Part shown: one piece after another, positions 36,111 through 45,427 of the stretch
Layout: each line of letters begins with the position of its first letter
How positions within the stretch are numbered: position 1 is the stretch's first letter
Origin: Betaproteobacteria bacterium GR16-43
GTDB lineage: Bacteria; Pseudomonadota; Gammaproteobacteria; Burkholderiales; Usitatibacteraceae
Assembly: GCA_001953215.1 (NCBI GenBank)
Contig: CP019169.1
Coordinates: 3,038,001 to 3,102,000, forward strand
Reading direction: 5' to 3'
Length of the DNA: 64,000 bases
Made by a program: the position numbers and the translations under genes
Notes under the pieces: model-generated
The model's input: the letters and a program-made list of their open reading frames with translations, nothing else
What the model was told of the DNA's origin: nothing
Databases searched by the model: none

Positions 36111-39100
36111 ATGAAATCCAACCGACTGGCCGGCATTGCGCTGGCGACGTTCGCAACGCTCGCCATTTCCTTTCATTCGCCCGCGGATGCGCAGTCGCGC
36201 GTGGCTTCGCTCGTGCAGGGGAGCGCACCCAAGTTCCTGCGCGGCGACGCCGACCCCAGCGTGCTTCGAGAACGCGGCGTCACTCTCAGCCTCGGCAATC
36301 TCGCGAAGGCGGCCACCGACGGCTATCGGGTCATCGAGATCGCGTTCTTCGAGGACGCGATCTTCCACATCGTCATCGATCGCACCGAGGCCACGCAAAG
36401 CGGCGGCGTCGCGTACGCGGGCACGGTGCTCGGCTCGACCACGCGCCAACCCGCGGTGATCGTGGACAACGGCGGCGTGATCGCCGCGAACGTGAATGTG
36501 GGGGATCGCCGGTTCGTGCTGCGGGGCAGTGCGGACCAGGGTTACGTGGCGCGCGAATTGGCCGCGTTCAACATTCCCGACCATCCGCCGGCGGTCCAGT
36601 ACGCGCAGCCTTCGAGGGCCGCGGTCGCCAAGGACGGAATGCCGATCCTCTGGCCGTCTACGCCCCCGGTCACGGCACCCGACACGAACAACATCATCGA
36701 CGTGATGGTCGTCTACACGCCCGCCGCGCGGGCTGCAGCGGGAGGCACGGCTGCGATGGGGACCCTCATCGACGCCGAGTTCGTCGAATCGACCACCGTG
36801 TATGGAAACTCCAACGTCGTGCAGCGCCTGCGCCTCGTCTACAAGGGCGAGGTCAACTTCGTCGAGACTGCGGGCGGCGGTGGTTTCAACACGGCGCTGG
36901 CCCAGATCGCGTCGCCGACCGATGGCGTCCTCGACGAGGTTCCGGTGCTGCGTGATCTGTACCGCGCCGACTTCGTGAGCCTGTGGATCAACAACGGCGC
37001 TTCGTGCGGCCTGGGCTACCTCATGAGCCAGGAGCGCAACTCCTTCCAGAACCTCGCTTACAACGTCGTGCACTGGGGCTGCGCCGGCGGGAACCTCACG
37101 ATGCTGCACGAGCTGGGCCACAACATGGGGCTCAACCACGATGAGAAGCCGTCTCCGGGTTCCTCCACGCAGGTCAGCCCCGAAGGCGCCCCGGTCGATC
37201 CAGGCACGACGACCATCAACTATTCGCGCGGCTACGTCGATACGACGAACCGGTTCCGGACCGTGATGGCATACAACGATGCATGCGCTGCGCTGGGATT
37301 CAGTTGCCTGCGTGCGCCATTCTTCTCGAACCCCGGGATCAACTTCCTCAACACCGCGTTCTACCCGGCGGCTGTGTTGGCGACGACGGGCGGTCTCAAC
37401 CCGCCTGCTGTCGGAGTTTCGGACGAACACCAGGCCCTGAACGACACGCGTGAAACCACGCAGAACTTCCGCCAGGCGCTGGCGACCCTCACCGGCCCCG
37501 GCATCGTGACGTTCCTGCCGCTCAGCTATGACGTCGCCGAGTCTGCGGGGAATGTCGTACTCACCGTGCAGCGCCACGCGGGCTCGACGGGCGCCATCTC
37601 GGTGAACTACACCACAGTGAACGGCACGGCGACGGCGGGCTCCGACTTCACGACGACCACCGGCACGTTGAACTGGGCCAACGGTGACGTGGCCAACAAG
37701 ACCATCACGGTCCCGATCCTGCAGGACAGCGTACTCGAGGGCTACGAGTCGTTCACGGTGGCGCTCAGCACGCCGACGGGTGGGGCCTTCATCGGCAGCT
37801 CGGGCTCGACAGCACAATCGGCCACGGTACGGATCGCCGACGACGAGCCGGATACCTTCCCGGTCGCCAGCGTCGCGCCGAAGGGCTTCCTCTCGCCGAA
37901 CGTTCCCAACGCGAATACGCCGAACTCGTCGTGGACGGTCGACCCGGTTGACGGGTTCATGAGCACGTCGAGCCTTCGCTCCGCGCAGATGTTCGCGCCC
38001 GACAGCGCCTTCACCACGTTCGGCAACTCCGACATCACATACACCGGCGTCTTCCTCGCGGGCAACGTCTCGTTCCGCTACAAGCTGTCGAGCTATCAGT
38101 CGAACTATTCAGGCTTCGACTTCATGGTGGACGGAGCCACGGTGTTCACGAATTCGGTCGGCGGTGAAGTGGATTGGACGCTCGTGACCCAGGCGGTCAC
38201 CGCGGGCACGCATACGCTGCGCTGGCGTTTCAAGAACCTGCTGCCGTTCCCGTGTGCGAACGTCTCGAGCCCCGCGCCCGCGCAAGGCGGCGCCAACTGC
38301 AAGGACCGCGCGTGGATCGATGCTGTCTCGATGCCGCTCGCCAAGGCCTTCGACTTCAGCGCCGACGGCAATACCGACCTCGTGTGGCAGAACACCGACG
38401 GCCGCGCCGCGATCTACCTCATGAACGGCCTCACGCCCACGGCCACGACCGAGATCATCGGCCCGGCGACGGGCTGGGCGGTCACGAACGTCGCGGACTT
38501 CAATGGCGACGGCAAGGCCGACCTCGTGTGGCGCCACACGGATGGCCGCATCGCGATCTACCTCATGAACGGCACCACGCCCACGACGACCACGCAGATC
38601 CTCAACGCAGGAGGCTGGAGCGTCACGCACACGCCGGACCTGAACGGTGACGGCAAGGCGGATCTCCTCTTCACGCACACGGACGGCACCGTCGCGGTCT
38701 GGACGATGAACGGCGCCACCATGACGGGCGGCGCCTCGATCATCAACGCGGGCTCGGGCTGGAGCGTGATCCGCGTGGCCGACTTCGACGGCGACGGCAA
38801 CGACGACCTCCTGTGGCGCCACACGGATGGCCGCCACGCGATCTGGTTGATGAACGGCATCGCCATCAAGGCCACCACGCAGATCCTCAACGCCGGCGGC
38901 TGGACCGCGATGCACACGCCCGACCTCGACGGCGATGGGCGCGCGGACATCGTCTGGCAGCACACCGACGGCACGATCGCGGTGTGGCTGATGGACGGCG
39001 CGGTGATGAAGTCGGGCATCGGGCTGCTCAACGCGGGCGCGGGCTGGACGGCGCTTCGCGTCGGCGATTTCGACGGCGACGGGAAGGGCGACATCGTCTT

Positions 39101-39359
39101 CCAGCACACCGACGGGCGCATCGCGATCTACCTCATGAACGGCATCACGCCCAAGCAGACGGCGCAGATCCTGCAAGGCGGCCTGGGCTGGACCGTGAAG
39201 CGCGTCGGAGACTTGAATGGCGACGGCAAGTCGGACCTCATCTTCGAGAACGCCGACGGCCGCGTGACGCTCTACATCATGGACGGCGTCGTGAAGTCGA
39301 GCAGCGTGAACCTGCTCGGTGCCGGCACGGGTTGGGCGGTGAACGGCGCGAGCCAGTAG
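36111..39359 (+). CDS. G13: metzincin (M12-like) zinc protease with Calx-beta domain and FG-GAP propeller
   Basis: ATG 36111 is preceded by AGGGA and begins a signal peptide (residues 1 to about 29, SPADA-QSRV), although the frame stays open much further upstream. The protein is 1082 residues. A prodomain-like region (about 30-195) precedes a reprolysin-like catalytic domain: zinc motif HELGHNMGLNHD at 333-344, with H333, H337 and H343 as ligands and E334 as the general base, then a Met-turn in RTVMAYND. A Calx-beta domain (about 465-575, NGTATAGSDF) and a jelly-roll-like domain (about 580-740) follow. The FG-GAP propeller runs from about 746. It should be a secreted endopeptidase, substrate unknown. 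It opens the right arm and ends at a strong terminator, so it is probably monocistronic. Its propeller is of the left-arm subtype. Confidence 0.95.
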   Translation: MKSNRLAGIALATFATLAISFHSPADAQSRVASLVQGSAPKFLRGDADPSVLRERGVTLSLGNLAKAATDGYRVIEIAFFEDAIFHIVIDRTEATQSGGVAYAGTVLGSTTRQPAVIVDNGGVIAANVNVGDRRFVLRGSADQGYVARELAAFNIPDHPPAVQYAQPSRAAVAKDGMPILWPSTPPVTAPDTNNIIDVMVVYTPAARAAAGGTAAMGTLIDAEFVESTTVYGNSNVVQRLRLVYKGEVNFVETAGGGGFNTALAQIASPTDGVLDEVPVLRDLYRADFVSLWINNGASCGLGYLMSQERNSFQNLAYNVVHWGCAGGNLTMLHELGHNMGLNHDEKPSPGSSTQVSPEGAPVDPGTTTINYSRGYVDTTNRFRTVMAYNDACAALGFSCLRAPFFSNPGINFLNTAFYPAAVLATTGGLNPPAVGVSDEHQALNDTRETTQNFRQALATLTGPGIVTFLPLSYDVAESAGNVVLTVQRHAGSTGAISVNYTTVNGTATAGSDFTTTTGTLNWANGDVANKTITVPILQDSVLEGYESFTVALSTPTGGAFIGSSGSTAQSATVRIADDEPDTFPVASVAPKGFLSPNVPNANTPNSSWTVDPVDGFMSTSSLRSAQMFAPDSAFTTFGNSDITYTGVFLAGNVSFRYKLSSYQSNYSGFDFMVDGATVFTNSVGGEVDWTLVTQAVTAGTHTLRWRFKNLLPFPCANVSSPAPAQGGANCKDRAWIDAVSMPLAKAFDFSADGNTDLVWQNTDGRAAIYLMNGLTPTATTEIIGPATGWAVTNVADFNGDGKADLVWRHTDGRIAIYLMNGTTPTTTTQILNAGGWSVTHTPDLNGDGKADLLFTHTDGTVAVWTMNGATMTGGASIINAGSGWSVIRVADFDGDGNDDLLWRHTDGRHAIWLMNGIAIKATTQILNAGGWTAMHTPDLDGDGRADIVWQHTDGTIAVWLMDGAVMKSGIGLLNAGAGWTALRVGDFDGDGKGDIVFQHTDGRIAIYLMNGITPKQTAQILQGGLGWTVKRVGDLNGDGKSDLIFENADGRVTLYIMDGVVKSSSVNLLGAGTGWAVNGASQ

Positions 39360-39378
39360 TCGCCGATCAGCGACACAG

Positions 39379-39410
39379 CGCCCCGGAGATTTTTCATCCG
39401 GGGCGTTTTT
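39379..39410 (+). terminator. Intrinsic terminator after G13
   Basis: A 9-bp perfect stem CGCCCCGGA / TCCGGGGCG (39379-39387 with 39397-39405) with a 9-nt loop is followed directly by TTTTT. It begins 19 nt past the G13 stop. Confidence 0.9.
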
Positions 39411-39455
39411 CTTGGTGCTTCGCGAAATAGAATCCGGAAAACCGGAAAGAGCACC

Positions 39456-41699
39456 ATGACCTTCATTCGCATCATCGCGGCCGCTGCGCTCTCGTTCTGC
39501 GCGATCGCGGCTCGCGCACAGCCCGTTGTGTGGCAGCACGACGAGCCGGGCCGCTATGTCGGCCCCGAGATCAGCGCACCGCGCGGAGGACGCATCGCGT
39601 CGGCGGTTTTCGAAGCCCCAACGGGTTCGCATCTTTCGCTGAGGGATACGGCAACGGGGCTGCCGCTGTGGACAGTCCGCGGGCCGAACACATCGGCGCA
39701 TCCGGGCAAGCGCATCGCCGTCGATGCCGAGGGCAATGTCATCGTCGCGCTGAGCTCGGGCGCCAACGTGCTCACCGTCAAGTACGCGGCCGTCGACGGC
39801 GCGGTGCTTTGGGGGCACGTTCATGTCGACGAGCCGCTGACGCTGGGCATGGTGGGATCGCTGGCGATCGATTCGGGCGGTGGCGTGATCGTCGGCGCCG
39901 CAACCTGCTCTCAGGTGTACGAGGAATGCCGGGTGGAGCATTGGATCGAGAAACACGATGCGCAATCGGGCGCGGTCCTCTGGCACGCAAGCCACAGCTT
40001 TGGCTTTTCCGACCATGGGATGTTCCCCGGGGCGGCGGTCTCCGTCGCGACGGATTCGGCGCGCAATGTCCTTGCGGCCGGCGGGCAGGTCATCGCGAAG
40101 TACGCCGCCGAGACCGGCGTCGCCCTTTGGAGCGTCCCCGTTGCGATTCCCCCGGCTTCGCAGCAGGTTGTCGTGGTGGACCTCCATGACGACGCGATGG
40201 TCCTGGTCTCCGACGCATCGGGCGCGCGTGTGATGAAGGTGTCGGGGTCTGACGGATCCACGATGTGGTCCACGCCGGTCCCCGGCGCGACGAAGATCGT
40301 CCTCGCATCGAATGGGGACGCGATCGTCGCGGGCGGCGCTTTCACGCGCCGGCTTTCGGGCGCCAATGGCGCCGTGTCGTGGGCGCGAAAGCTCGCGGGC
40401 GTCACGCGCGACCTTGCGATGGATGCGGACGGCAACGTCGTGGCCGCGCGCCAGGGATTCGGCAACGACGGCGCACCGCGCGCGCGAATCGTGAGGTATG
40501 AAGGTTCGAGCGGCCGCGTGCTTTCGATCTTCGCGGTGGAAGATGGCACCGAGTCGACCGCGGAGGCGATTGCCGCGGACGGTGCGGGCATCTATGCCTG
40601 CGTTTCCATCACCACCAACAACCCTTCATCGGGATCGACGGCCCGGACGGCAATGTTCACCAACACGGCGACGATCGTTCCCGGCGTGCTCGACTTCAAT
40701 GCCGACGGACGTTCGGACCTCACGTGGTCGCACCCGGATGGCCGGCATGCTCTTTGGCTGGTCGACGGCCTTTCGGTACTCGCTACAGGCGAGGTCTCCG
40801 CTCCCGCTGCCGGCGTTTCCATCACAGGTATCGCCGACTTCGACGGCGACGGAAGGGCGGATCTCCTCTTCCAGCATCCGAACGGCGAGATCTCCCTATC
40901 GTTAGTGAGCGGCACGCTTGCCACGGCGGCCTCGACCCTCGTGAGCAATCACGATGGCTGGCATGTGGCCGCCGCCGGAGACCTGGATGGCGATGGCCGG
41001 GCTGACGTCGTCCTGCAGAACGCCGATGGCCGCGTCTTCGCCTGGACCAGGATCCTGGCCGGAGGCGTGGGGTCCTACATCCTCGACGCGGGAACGGGTT
41101 GGGTCGTCTCGCACCTCGCGGATTTCGACGGCGATGGTCTCGACGACATCCTGTTCCGGCATCCGGATGGACGCCACGCGATCTGGCTCATGGATGGAAA
41201 GACGCCGAAGTCGCAAGCGCAGATCCTCAACGCAGGAGGCTGGACCGCGATGCACGCACTCGATCTCAACGGCGACGGCACGGCCGACATCCTGTGGCAG
41301 CACGCGGACGGCACGATCGCCGCGTGGCTGATGAACGGAACGTCCATGGCGAGCGGCGCGACGTTGATCGGTCCCGGTAGCGGGTGGAGCGTCACGCACA
41401 CCGGGGACTTCGACGGGGACGGCAAGTCGGACCTGCTGTTCACCCACGATGACGGGCGCGTGGCGATCTACTTGATGAACGGCCTCATGCCCGCGCAAAC
41501 GACGCAGATCCTCAATGCCGGCAGCGGCTGGAGCGTGCGGCGCCTGCTCGACCTCGATGGCGACGGAAGGGCGGACATCGTGTGGCAACACACGGATGGC
41601 AGCGTTGCGGCATGGCTCATGAACGGCACCGCAATGACCAGCGGATCGACGCTCCTCGGGCCCGGGACGGGCTGGAGCGTGAGCACCGCGAACCCGTAG
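39456..41699 (+). CDS. G14: short PQQ/SBBP-like propeller protein with FG-GAP propeller
   Basis: This 747-residue protein has a signal peptide at 1-21 (AIAARA-QPVV). Residues about 22-400 hold PQQ/BamB-like repeats (SGAVLWHASHS, NGAVSWARK). They align with the second half of the N-terminal region of G15-G18, including GGRIAS and the two-cysteine loop (TC-x6-EC). The first half, about 400 residues long in those genes, is missing, so this is a short or truncated relative rather than a broken gene: the frame is intact. FG-GAP blades run from about 408. Blades 2 and 3 (DGWHVAAAGDLDGDGRADVV) have the form specific to G14-G18. The start is 96 nt after the G13 stop, beyond a terminator, so it needs its own promoter. 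No PQQ-enzyme site was seen. Confidence 0.92.
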   Translation: MTFIRIIAAAALSFCAIAARAQPVVWQHDEPGRYVGPEISAPRGGRIASAVFEAPTGSHLSLRDTATGLPLWTVRGPNTSAHPGKRIAVDAEGNVIVALSSGANVLTVKYAAVDGAVLWGHVHVDEPLTLGMVGSLAIDSGGGVIVGAATCSQVYEECRVEHWIEKHDAQSGAVLWHASHSFGFSDHGMFPGAAVSVATDSARNVLAAGGQVIAKYAAETGVALWSVPVAIPPASQQVVVVDLHDDAMVLVSDASGARVMKVSGSDGSTMWSTPVPGATKIVLASNGDAIVAGGAFTRRLSGANGAVSWARKLAGVTRDLAMDADGNVVAARQGFGNDGAPRARIVRYEGSSGRVLSIFAVEDGTESTAEAIAADGAGIYACVSITTNNPSSGSTARTAMFTNTATIVPGVLDFNADGRSDLTWSHPDGRHALWLVDGLSVLATGEVSAPAAGVSITGIADFDGDGRADLLFQHPNGEISLSLVSGTLATAASTLVSNHDGWHVAAAGDLDGDGRADVVLQNADGRVFAWTRILAGGVGSYILDAGTGWVVSHLADFDGDGLDDILFRHPDGRHAIWLMDGKTPKSQAQILNAGGWTAMHALDLNGDGTADILWQHADGTIAAWLMNGTSMASGATLIGPGSGWSVTHTGDFDGDGKSDLLFTHDDGRVAIYLMNGLMPAQTTQILNAGSGWSVRRLLDLDGDGRADIVWQHTDGSVAAWLMNGTAMTSGSTLLGPGTGWSVSTANP

Positions 41700-41726
41700 T
41701 CGATCCCCCATAGACACGATTGTGCT

Positions 41727-41827
41727 TGACACCCGCCTCGCGTTCCCGCACTGTGGGAAAAAAACCCACACCCAGGGAGCAATTCCGTTTCGCCCCTCTG
41801 TTGATGTGAAATCAACAGCTTAAGGAG
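41727..41827 (+). promoter_or_regulatory. Leader of G15: possible promoter, two hairpins and Shine-Dalgarno
   Basis: TTGACA at 41727-41732 is a perfect -35 hexamer, but the sequence 17 nt on (CACTGT) is a poor -10. A hairpin TGTGGG/CCCACA (41753-41758 with 41765-41770) has an all-A loop. A second, 8-bp hairpin (41798-41805 with 41811-41818) ends 3 nt before AAGGAG (41822-41827), the ribosome-binding site of G15. The first hairpin may instead terminate G14. Confidence 0.4.
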
Positions 41828-41832
41828 CTTCG

Positions 41833-44800
41833 ATGTTCATGAGAATTGCTGCCGCTGCCTGCCTGATGGTCCTCCTCACCGCGTTCGACGCCTCTTCGCA
41901 GGCGCCGATCTGGTCGAAGGAAGACCACGTCCCGATCGCTTCCGACCAATGGTTCGCGAACCCTCCGCGTTCGATGGCGGTGGCACCCAACGGGGATGCC
42001 ATCGCGGTGGGCGCGGTCGGAAACGACATCGGTTCGAATGTCGCCGTCATCCGGTATTCGGGAGCGACCGGCGCCGTCGCCTGGATCAACTCTCAGCTAG
42101 CGCTGCCCTACGGGTTTCTCGAGGCGGTCGCGGTCGATGGCGCGGGCCACGTCATCGCCACCGGCTCGACCTACGTGGGCCATACCGAAGCGGCGGTCAC
42201 GATCAAATTCGACGCAGCGACGGGTGCGGTCCTCTGGACCGCGATCGTCTACCAGATCGGGCGTGGTACCGCGATCGCCATCGGCCCGGGCAATCACGTC
42301 TACATCACCGGCTACGCCAATTTTCCCGATCTCGGTGACATGACCGCAGTGAAGCTCGATAGCGCGAGCGGTGCAGTGCTCTGGGCCGGGTCCTATCCGG
42401 GCGTGCAGGCCGACGGCGGTGCCCATGGTGGCGCGATCGTGGTCGACGCCGCGGGCGACGCGTACGTGACCGGCCAGTCGGGACCCGCCAGCGGGCTCAC
42501 GTTCCAGGTGGCTCGCTTCTCGGGCGCGAACGGGTCGCTCACGTGGTCGCGTGGCATCGGTGGCGTGGGCGGGCGGGGACGCGACCTGCGCATCGACGCG
42601 GCGGGCGATGTCATCGTGGTGGGTGAAGTTGAAGCCGGCGCGGGACTGCGCTTCTGCGCGGCGAAGCTCGCGAAGGACACGGGCGTCGAAACGTGGACGC
42701 GTTGCGTCGAAGGCACGGCCGCGGGAGCTGGGCGTGCGAACAGCGTTTCGCTCGACGCAGCGGGCAACGCGTACGCGACGGGCTCCACGCAGGGTCTCGA
42801 TGCCCCGGAGATGCGCACCGTGAAGTTCGCGGCCGCCACGGGCCTCGTGCAATGGAGTCGCGTAGCCACGCACAAGTTTCCCGGCGTCGTGACCGGCATC
42901 GGCCAGGCGATCGGCGGCGCGGCAAACGGATCTCCGGTCGCGACCGGCGAGCTGCGCGTGCCCGACCCGGGCAGTTTCCTGTTCACGAGCTATCCGATGA
43001 CGGTGCGCTACTCGCCCCTCGACGGGACGCCGACGTGGAGCATCGGCGGCACGGTCGGTTCACCGGCCGGATATGGCCGCGCGGTTGCCACTGACGCCGC
43101 GGACAACGTGCTGATCGCCGGCGTCGGCTCGAGCCTGTACGGGGTCCACAAGGTTTCGGGCGCGAGCGGTGTCGAGCTTTGGGAAGCCGCGCCTTCGATG
43201 GTCAGCGGCGCGACGATGTACGCCGGTCCGAACTTCACCCTGCGTTCCGGCCGTCTCGCCTCGTTGCTCCTTCGCGCCGGATCGACTGGCCAACTCGTCC
43301 TGCGCGATGCAGCCACGGGCAACACGGCCTGGAGCGTCGAAGTGGACGGCGCGCTCGGCGCGGGTACGGATGCGCGCGTCGCGATCGATGGTGCCGGCGA
43401 CGTCGTGTATGCCGGCATGGAGAGAGTGGCGCTGGGTTTCCAGGGAAGTGCGCGCACCGCGAAGCGCTCGCACGTGGATGGGGCCGTGGTCTGGAGCGCC
43501 GACTACTCCGTGCCTTCCACGATCTACTCGCGTGCCAATGTGCTCGCGCTGGACTCCGAGGGACACGCCGTGGTGGGTGGCTCGACGTGCAGGTCCGTGC
43601 ATCCGCGCTTCGGCAGTTGCTTCGACCAGCAGGGGTGGGTGCGCAAGCTCGACGCGGCAACGGGGGCGCTCCAGTGGCACGTGGCGCTGGGGAGCTTCGA
43701 ATCCCCGTCGCTCGCCGTGGATCCCTCGAACCATGTGTTCGCAGGCGCGGGCCCGTCCGTCTTCAAATTGAATGCATCGACCGGCGCAGTGCTGTGGCAG
43801 GACACGGCGTCGGGCTCGAGTGCGGTCCAGCTGATCGCATTGGCCAGCGGCAATGTCGTCGTGCTGCGCGATAGCGGGGTCGCGACCGTCGTGACGCACC
43901 GCGACGGCTCCACGGGCGCGGCGCTTTGGGAGGCGACGATCCCGTCACCCGGAAACGGTGGGTTGATGGCCCTCTTACCCGGTGGCGACATCGTCGTGTT
44001 GTCGTACGACTACCTCGGCGAACGGTTCGGGTATCGACTGCTTCGCCTGTCGGGCGCGGACGGGACCATCCTGTGGTCGCGACGCGAGGTGGCGGCGAGC
44101 GGCTCCATCTACGCGCGTGGCGTGACGGTCGATCCGGACGGGAACGTACACGTGGCACTCACGCTGAACGTGGAATCGAACTTGTCGATGCGCGTCGCCA
44201 AGTTCAATGGCGCGAGCGGCGCGGCGATCTCGGACAAGGCCTATTCGAACGCCACGGCCACCGTGTACACGGTGGGCATCCTCAGCGATTCGACGGGTCT
44301 CTATCTCGCAGGCTATGTCGACGGCACCGGGCTCCCGCGCGCGGCGCTCACGCTCAAGCTGGACTTCGGTGCAACGGTTCCGTTTCACGCGGCTTCACTC
44401 GACTTCGACGGCAACGGGCGCTCGGACCTGTTGTGGCGCCACACCGATGGCCGCACGGCGATCTGGCTGATGGACGGCCTCGTGCCGATCACGGCCAGCG
44501 AGGTCCCGACCTTCGGTCCCGGTCCTGTCACGCGCGTGAACGACGCGAACGGCGACGGAAGGGCGGACCTGTTCATGGAAGGCCCCACGGGCGCCATCTC
44601 GGGCTTGCTCATGAATGGCACCTTCTACTCGTCGGCCTTCTACATGGGCAACGGGAGCGGCTGGCACATCGGCGGGACGGGCGATCTCGACGGCGACGGA
44701 ACCGCCGATCTCGTGTTGCAGCACACCGACGGCCGCGTGCTCGCGTGGACCCGCATCACCGCGGGAGTGGCAGGGCAGGCGACGATCCTCGGCGCGGGAA

Positions 44801-45405
44801 CGGGCTGGGTCGTCTCGCGCCTGGCCGACTTCAACGGCGACGGGGAAGACGACATCCTCTTCCGCCATCCCGACGGCCGCCACGCGATCTGGCTCATGGA
44901 TGGAACGACGCCGACGTCGCAAGTGCAGATCCTCAATGCCGGCGGCTGGACCGCGACGCACGCGCCCGACCTCAACGCCGACGGCACGGCCGACATCCTG
45001 TGGCAGCACACGGATGGAACGGTCGCGGCGTGGCTCATGGACGGCACGTCGATGGTGAGCGGCGCCACCTTGCTCGCTGCGGGTTCCGGCTGGACCGTCA
45101 CGCACACCGCCGACTTCGACGGCGACGGCCGGGACGACCTCTTCTTCACGCACACCGATGGACGTGCCGCGATCTACCTCATGAACGGCCTCGTGCCGAT
45201 GCAGACGACGCAAATCCTCAATGCGGGGAGTGGTTGGAGCGCGAAACGGATGCTGGATCTCAATGGCGATGGGAAGGCCGACATCGTGTGGGAGCACACC
45301 GATGGACGCGTCGCCGCGTGGTTGATGAACGGAACGGCGATGGTGAGTGGGAGCGAGATCCTCGGACCTGGAACGGGGTGGAGCGTGAATGGGGCGGCGA
45401 AATAA
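41833..45405 (+). CDS. G15: double PQQ/SBBP-like propeller protein with FG-GAP propeller
   Basis: ATG 41833 follows AAGGAG by 5 nt. The 1190-residue protein has a signal peptide ending near residue 23 (FDASSQA-PIW). Two successive propeller-like regions occupy about 24-440 and 445-850; both carry repeats of DAAGDAYVTG and ATGAVLW. The second contains a loop with paired cysteines (STC...GSC) shared with G4, G14 and G16-G18. FG-GAP blades run from about 854 to WSVNGAAK. Blades 1 and 2 are weak (FGPGPVTRV; GAISGLLMNG). The opening PIWSKEDHVPIASDQW matches G16 closely, so G15 and G16 are a recent pair. G16 starts 22 nt after its stop. Cofactor binding is not evident; a scaffold role is more likely than an enzyme. 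Confidence 0.92.
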   Translation: MFMRIAAAACLMVLLTAFDASSQAPIWSKEDHVPIASDQWFANPPRSMAVAPNGDAIAVGAVGNDIGSNVAVIRYSGATGAVAWINSQLALPYGFLEAVAVDGAGHVIATGSTYVGHTEAAVTIKFDAATGAVLWTAIVYQIGRGTAIAIGPGNHVYITGYANFPDLGDMTAVKLDSASGAVLWAGSYPGVQADGGAHGGAIVVDAAGDAYVTGQSGPASGLTFQVARFSGANGSLTWSRGIGGVGGRGRDLRIDAAGDVIVVGEVEAGAGLRFCAAKLAKDTGVETWTRCVEGTAAGAGRANSVSLDAAGNAYATGSTQGLDAPEMRTVKFAAATGLVQWSRVATHKFPGVVTGIGQAIGGAANGSPVATGELRVPDPGSFLFTSYPMTVRYSPLDGTPTWSIGGTVGSPAGYGRAVATDAADNVLIAGVGSSLYGVHKVSGASGVELWEAAPSMVSGATMYAGPNFTLRSGRLASLLLRAGSTGQLVLRDAATGNTAWSVEVDGALGAGTDARVAIDGAGDVVYAGMERVALGFQGSARTAKRSHVDGAVVWSADYSVPSTIYSRANVLALDSEGHAVVGGSTCRSVHPRFGSCFDQQGWVRKLDAATGALQWHVALGSFESPSLAVDPSNHVFAGAGPSVFKLNASTGAVLWQDTASGSSAVQLIALASGNVVVLRDSGVATVVTHRDGSTGAALWEATIPSPGNGGLMALLPGGDIVVLSYDYLGERFGYRLLRLSGADGTILWSRREVAASGSIYARGVTVDPDGNVHVALTLNVESNLSMRVAKFNGASGAAISDKAYSNATATVYTVGILSDSTGLYLAGYVDGTGLPRAALTLKLDFGATVPFHAASLDFDGNGRSDLLWRHTDGRTAIWLMDGLVPITASEVPTFGPGPVTRVNDANGDGRADLFMEGPTGAISGLLMNGTFYSSAFYMGNGSGWHIGGTGDLDGDGTADLVLQHTDGRVLAWTRITAGVAGQATILGAGTGWVVSRLADFNGDGEDDILFRHPDGRHAIWLMDGTTPTSQVQILNAGGWTATHAPDLNADGTADILWQHTDGTVAAWLMDGTSMVSGATLLAAGSGWTVTHTADFDGDGRDDLFFTHTDGRAAIYLMNGLVPMQTTQILNAGSGWSAKRMLDLNGDGKADIVWEHTDGRVAAWLMNGTAMVSGSEILGPGTGWSVNGAAK

Positions 45406-45427
45406 CAACAATCGGGAGGCGGTGCAC

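Noticed and set aside
38109-40187. 692-residue minus-strand frame across the G13/G14 junction
   Set aside because: It crosses a strong rightward terminator and two well-supported genes and has no translation signal.
41753-41770. Hairpin after G14 as a firm intrinsic terminator
   Set aside because: The stem is only 6 bp and no T tract follows on the plus strand, so it is mentioned only as an alternative within the G15 leader.
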